In this document: positions 33,101 to 64,000 of the stretch, piece after piece
Position numbering within the stretch: the stretch's first letter is position 1
How the letters are laid out: each line of letters starts with the position of its first letter
Assembly (NCBI GenBank): GCA_963978895.1
Contig: OZ022241.1
Coordinates: 23,945,573-24,009,572 of the forward strand
Reading direction: 5' to 3'
Origin: Erpobdella octoculata
Lineage: Eukaryota > Annelida > Clitellata > Hirudinida > Erpobdellidae
Length of the DNA: 64,000 nt
Translations under genes and position numbers: made by a program
The notes under the pieces: model-generated
The model's input: the letters and a program-made list of their open reading frames with translations, nothing else
Told to the model about the DNA's origin: nothing
Databases searched by the model: none

Positions 33101-34830
33101 AGTAAAATGTCGTTAATAATAATTTCATTAAATATATCCGCAAAGCGTAGAATTTTCCAATAATAGGAATAATATTAGCAAATTAGTGAATTTTCGTTAT
33201 TAATAATATTATTAATAATTAAAATAAGAGGAATAATAATTACAAATTAGAAAAATGGCGTTAATAATAATTTCATTAAATATATCCGCAAAGCCTCGAT
33301 TTTTCCATTAATATGAATTATATTAGCAAAATAGTCAAGTGCTGGTACGCTCAAAATTATTGGGAAAACCCGCCGGCATACTTCGAAGATTTATTTATTT
33401 TCAAATTGTTTATATTCAGCGATGACGTACGATGCATTAGATATATCCGCAAAGCGTTAAACTTTCGCGGCTAATAACTTTTTATTTAAACATTTTAACA
33501 AAAAAGTGCCCTAACAAACCGTATTCAGCGTCTCATAATCTATCAACGTGAGACCTGCAGATGCTAATCGGGTGACATAATAATACATAATACATCATTG
33601 CGCTTTTATGTTAGGAACCAGCAGTTGACGCACGCTTCGCGCGCGAAGCGTGTGAGTTTTTACATATTAATAGTAAAGGTAGTCGCAATCAAATCGCACT
33701 TTAAGCTCAAAAACAACACCTATGCGCTATTATAGTAATAACTTTACGCACGCTTCGCAAGCGAAGCGTGTGATTATTATAGCCAGTTGCATATGAACAC
33801 GTTTTATAAAATAGTAAATTTTCGTTAATAATAATAATTTACAACTTGTTTAAAATTGGGAAAAACCCGCCGACTACTACTTCGGTGATTTATTTATTTT
33901 CAACTTGTTTATATTGAGTTATGGCGCATTCCAATATAATAGGAATAATATTGGAAAATTAGTTAATTTTCGTAATTAATAATATTATTAATAATTAAAA
34001 TAAGAGGAATAATAATAACAAAATAGAAAAATGTCGTTAATAATGATTTCATTAAATATTTCCGCAAAGCGTCGAACTTTCCAATAATAGAAATTATATT
34101 AGCAAAATAGTTAATCTTCGTTATTAATAATAATTAAAATAAGAGGAATAATAATTGCAAAATAGTAAATTGTCGTTAATAATAATTTACATAAATAAAA
34201 AACCCGCCGACTACTACTTCGGTGATTTATTTATTTTCAACTTGTCTATATTTAGCGATGACGTACGATGCTATATATATCCGCAAAGCCACAAAGCTTG
34301 CAACTTTCCAATAATAGGAATAATATTAGCAAATTAGTTAATTTTCGTAATTAATAATATTATTAATAATTAAAATAAAAGGAATAATAATAACAAAATA
34401 GAAAAATGTCGTTAATAATAATTTCATTAAATATTTCCGCAAAGCGTCGAACTTTCCAATAATAGAAATAATATTAGCAAAATAGTTAATCTTCGTTATT
34501 AATAATAATTAAAATAAGAGGAATAATAATTGCAAAATAGTAAATTGTCGTTAATAATAATTTACATAAATAAAAAACCCGCCGACTACTACTTCGGTGA
34601 TTTATTTATTTTCAACTTGTCTATATTTAGCGATGACGAACGATGCTATATTTATCCGCAAAGCGTTAGACTTTCGCGGCTAATAACTTTTTATTTAAAC
34701 AATTTAACAAAAAAGTGCCCTAACAAAACCTTGTTCAGCGTCTCATAATCTATCAACGTGAGTTTTTTCAGACCTGCAGATGCTAATCGGGTGACATACA
34801 TACATAATACATCATTGCGCTTTTATAGTA
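30142..34830. repeat. Tandem array of four ~1-1.5 kb units with GC-rich palindromes
   Basis: Units begin near 30143, 31202, 32155 and 33620 at CCAG-CACTTGACG or close variants. Each contains: (i) a palindrome with arms CACGCTTCGCG and CGCGAAGCGTG (degenerate in unit 1); (ii) CGCACTCAAATCGCACTCTA; (iii) about 95-120 bp later a second palindrome CACGCTTCGC-AA-GCGAAGCGTG; (iv) in units 1-3, several ~40-bp subrepeats with AAACAGCCTACGAAAAAAAC; (v) AT-rich GGAATAATAATTGCAAAATA blocks; (vi) ACCCGCCGACTACTACTTCG; (vii) CAGCGTCTCATAATCTATCA with GACCTGCAGATGCTAATCGG. No coding capacity. A related inverted piece lies at about 60840-61456. Confidence 0.8.
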
Positions 34831-35450
34831 GGGATATGGAGTTTCAACTGCTCAAACGAGGAATTAGAAACTTGAACATTGTCTTAAATTATTGTTATAG
34901 TATTTTTTAAACCTGTTTGTAGTTGTCATGCATTTGTGCACAATAGAAAATTGAAAGGAATAACTTTTTGGATTGCTTTGCAGTTGCAGAATCATTAACT
35001 TTTCAAGCGACGAGTTTTTTTATTGCTACTTCAACCATTGTATTTTAGAAATTATTATTAATTAGGAAGGCTTTAAGGATCAAAGTTGTTCCCAGTGTAA
35101 GAGTAGTTGTAAGCCCGATTTAAATAACTAGCAATTACGCTGGTTTTGTACCGTTCAGGGCAGTTACGGTCACCGCCGTTTGTTGGTTTTGTGTATACGG
35201 TTTAGCCAGAAATGTTAACTTTGCTAGCTGAAGATTTGTGTTTTTGATAACATTATTATAATTTTACTGGATAATCTTAAAGATATTTTTTAAATCTTCA
35301 ACGCCTAACACTATCTTATCAAATAACATTAAACAACTTTTATTTTATGATAAACGACACAATACTCCCATTAAAATATATAAATTTTTTTGAATAAAAA
35401 AACTAAATTGCTTTTCGACAGCCACAACATTACACAACAATACAAAAATT
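34831..35450. other. No gene; 3' flank of the peroxidase gene
   Basis: AT-rich sequence downstream of the peroxidase stop. On the minus strand AATAAAA-like words occur shortly after the stop (around 35340-35400: TTTTTTTATTCAAAAAA region) and could serve polyadenylation, but no single signal stands out. Confidence 0.35.
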
Positions 35451-61782
<26,332 letters not shown>

Positions 61783-62350
61783 CTTGAAAAACAAATCACT
61801 AATGCATTTTAAAAACACTTCAAATGGGTCATAAGAATAATTTATAATTGTCATAATAAAAAATTGGTTATTTATCAATTAGAACAATGCTTAAACATTT
61901 GAATGTTTTACTTTTCTTTCCATTTCTTTTTAAATCAAAAATGTTTTTATTATAATTTTGGGCGCTACTCGTTGCAATACGAAAATTTTATTTAAAGTGA
62001 TCTAACATTCCTAACGGAACTTGAAAACCACTATTTTATACAGTTTATTATCTTTGAGAACACACTTTCAAATGTCATGTCAATTACCTATTGTAAACGT
62101 AAACGAATTTTGCTCACTATCTATACGTAACGTTTGTAGTTTGAAGTTATTTATAGGACAATATTTCCTGAATTCTATTCCTGTTAATTACTGCTTCTTT
62201 TGAATACTAACTATTCAGAATTTTATTCTTTTCTCGAACACTCAACAACAACGCAATACTCAAAGCAATACTACACAATACAATACAGCACCGAAAACTA
62301 TCTAACACTTTAAACTATATCACTTGAAAAAACTATCAAAAGGACGTGGC
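61783..62350. other. Upstream of peroxidase exon A; no exon recognised
   Basis: AT-rich sequence on which the missing 5' exons or promoter could lie. I could not find a signal-peptide exon with a fitting donor phase on the minus strand. 62236-62300 holds repeated CAATAC/ACACAATAC words. Confidence 0.4.
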
Positions 62351-62949
62351 ATTTTAAATAATTAATTTAATTTTGGCAATTCTTCAGAGATGGTTTCCGT
62401 TTTAACAATGTCATGGTTGCGCAAGATGTGACGTAGATCTGTCGTTTGACAATTAATAGATTTTGCTTTTTGACCGTATTTTTAAATGTATAACAGTTTT
62501 ATTATATAATTTATTTTCTTAATATCTCCCTACAGTAAAATAAATTAACATGTCATTCTAAAAAAATAAATATTATTATTTTTTTTCATTATCGGGTTTA
62601 ACTAATTTCACTTTTCATTAAACCTTTTTAGACCTTTTAGTTTAGTTTATTTATTTTATAAATATCCATGTTTTGTTTTTTTTTTTCGGCTTTGATGATG
62701 ACAAACTAACTTTCGAAACGCGTTAGCCTGTTTATTACTTTAAACTTATAAATTATACCTTTTAGTATATTTTATTTATTTTATAACATAATTGTTTTTT
62801 TTAATTTTGTACAAAATACGGCTGCAAACAATGAATTCGTTAATAGTCTATCTTCCCAACAACAGGCTTCCCTTCGACGTTTTGAGTCTTTGGCGAAAAA
62901 ATTAACAAATACAAAATGGGCAATTATATTCAATGGAGTTTGCGTACAA
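62351..62949 (+). mobile_element. PLE copy 12: UTR, ribozyme and N-terminus
   Basis: UTR begins AATTTTGGCAATTCTTCAGA (shared with copy 7), then a variant hammerhead (62688-62728), and an N-terminal reading frame (about 62817-62949) with [20 protein letters not shown] and NGVCVQV, cut by (TA)n at 62950. This is another instance of the PLE 5' region ending at a TA tract just after the AKW-x3-FN-x2-C motif. Confidence 0.68.
62688..62728 (+). ncRNA. Variant hammerhead ribozyme (PLE copy 12)
   Basis: Stem I GGCT/AGCC, core TTGATGA (consensus CUGAUGA, so C3 is U), a weak stem II, core GAAA, stem III ACG/CGT, cleavage site GTT. C3 is normally required, so activity is doubtful. Confidence 0.45.
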
Positions 62950-63619
<670 letters not shown>

Positions 63620-64000
63620 TAGAATTTTGATGTTTTGTGCCGGTTAAAAGTAGCTAAGTCCAGTTTATCACCGGTCGGGCCAAGCCGTTATTTTAGGGTC
63701 GTTTTACGGGCCAGGCTAAACCTTACATTTTTAAATCAAGGTGGTATGGCCGAGGTTTTTCACTAAGCATATAGACATTTTAGTGATTTTAGGGTCTTCA
63801 GACGGGCCGGGTCAAACCTGAAGTCAAGGTGGGACGGGCCGAAGTTTCTCATCAAGTATATAGAATTTCTAGGTCTGTAAAAACGGGCCGTGCCCAAATT
63901 AGACGGGCCGTGCCGGGCCAGGAATTTTGATTTTGAAACGATCTGGGCCAAGTTGTCAACGGGCCGAACCGACACCTATGGATGCACGGTTCAAATTCTC
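63620..64000. repeat. GGGCC-rich repeat, probably a DNA-transposon end
   Basis: Repeated ACGGGCCGGG, GACGGGCCG and GGGCCAGG words over about 300 bp, beginning near GTGCCGGTTAAAA and ending GGGCCGAACCGACACCTATG (63960-63979). Strings of this kind are seen at the ends of some hAT-like elements. No inverted partner or target duplication can be shown inside the window. Confidence 0.4.

Noticed and set aside
30142..34830. CRISPR array
   Set aside because: Repeats are long, AT-rich and of unequal length, without short regular spacers or cas genes, and the genome is animal.

Overview
The window looks like part of an AT-rich animal (metazoan, probably invertebrate) nuclear genome. Three things point there: one intron-split animal haem peroxidase gene, many metazoan-type transposable elements, and very abundant (TA)n microsatellites. 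There are no operons, ribosome-binding sites or other prokaryotic features. I cannot name the species.

The only convincing host gene is a haem peroxidase of the peroxinectin/peroxidasin superfamily on the minus strand. Six exons can be joined with correct splice sites and phases: 61782-61546, 52950-52770, 52643-52277, 52176-51432, 51305-51188 and 35673-35451. They give one uninterrupted frame of about 623 codons with distal and proximal histidines; further 5' exons are missing. Two introns are very large (8.6 kb and 15.5 kb) and filled with repeats. Intron 5 contains a roughly 7.1-kb hexanucleotide satellite whose core is 1066 perfect GTAAAT units. A second, weaker host candidate is a terminal exon with a polyadenylation signal at 26395-26193 (minus).

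The dominant mobile elements are Penelope-like retroelements (PLEs): at least twelve full or partial copies of several subfamilies. The best copy (2603-6640) has a reverse transcriptase, a GIY-YIG-type endonuclease and a 3.39-kb tandem period that creates pseudo-LTRs. Eight PLE copies carry sequences that fold as hammerhead ribozymes, and in most of them the ribozyme overlaps the start of the PLE reading frame. The 3' PLE boundaries repeatedly fall just after one conserved N-terminal motif and abut (TA)n tracts.

Layout: 1-8.6 kb, a PLE cluster with a TA-inserted MITE; 9-13 kb, a GC-rich minisatellite retroposon family with a nested hAT-like MITE; 13-16.5 kb, a tRNA-SINE, a LINE fragment and a THAP/P-element transposase pseudogene; 17-23 kb, two broken Ty3/gypsy elements; 23-26 kb, no recognisable gene; 26-30 kb, another minisatellite retroposon and PLE pieces; 30.1-34.8 kb, four tandem units of about 1-1.5 kb carrying a GC-rich palindrome; 35.4-61.8 kb, the peroxidase gene with a CR1/L2-like LINE, PLEs, the satellite, tRNA-SINEs and a third Ty3/gypsy element in its introns; 61.8-64 kb, a PLE 5' fragment and unclassified repeats. 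All transposable elements recognised here are broken, though the PLE at 2603-6640 is close to intact.
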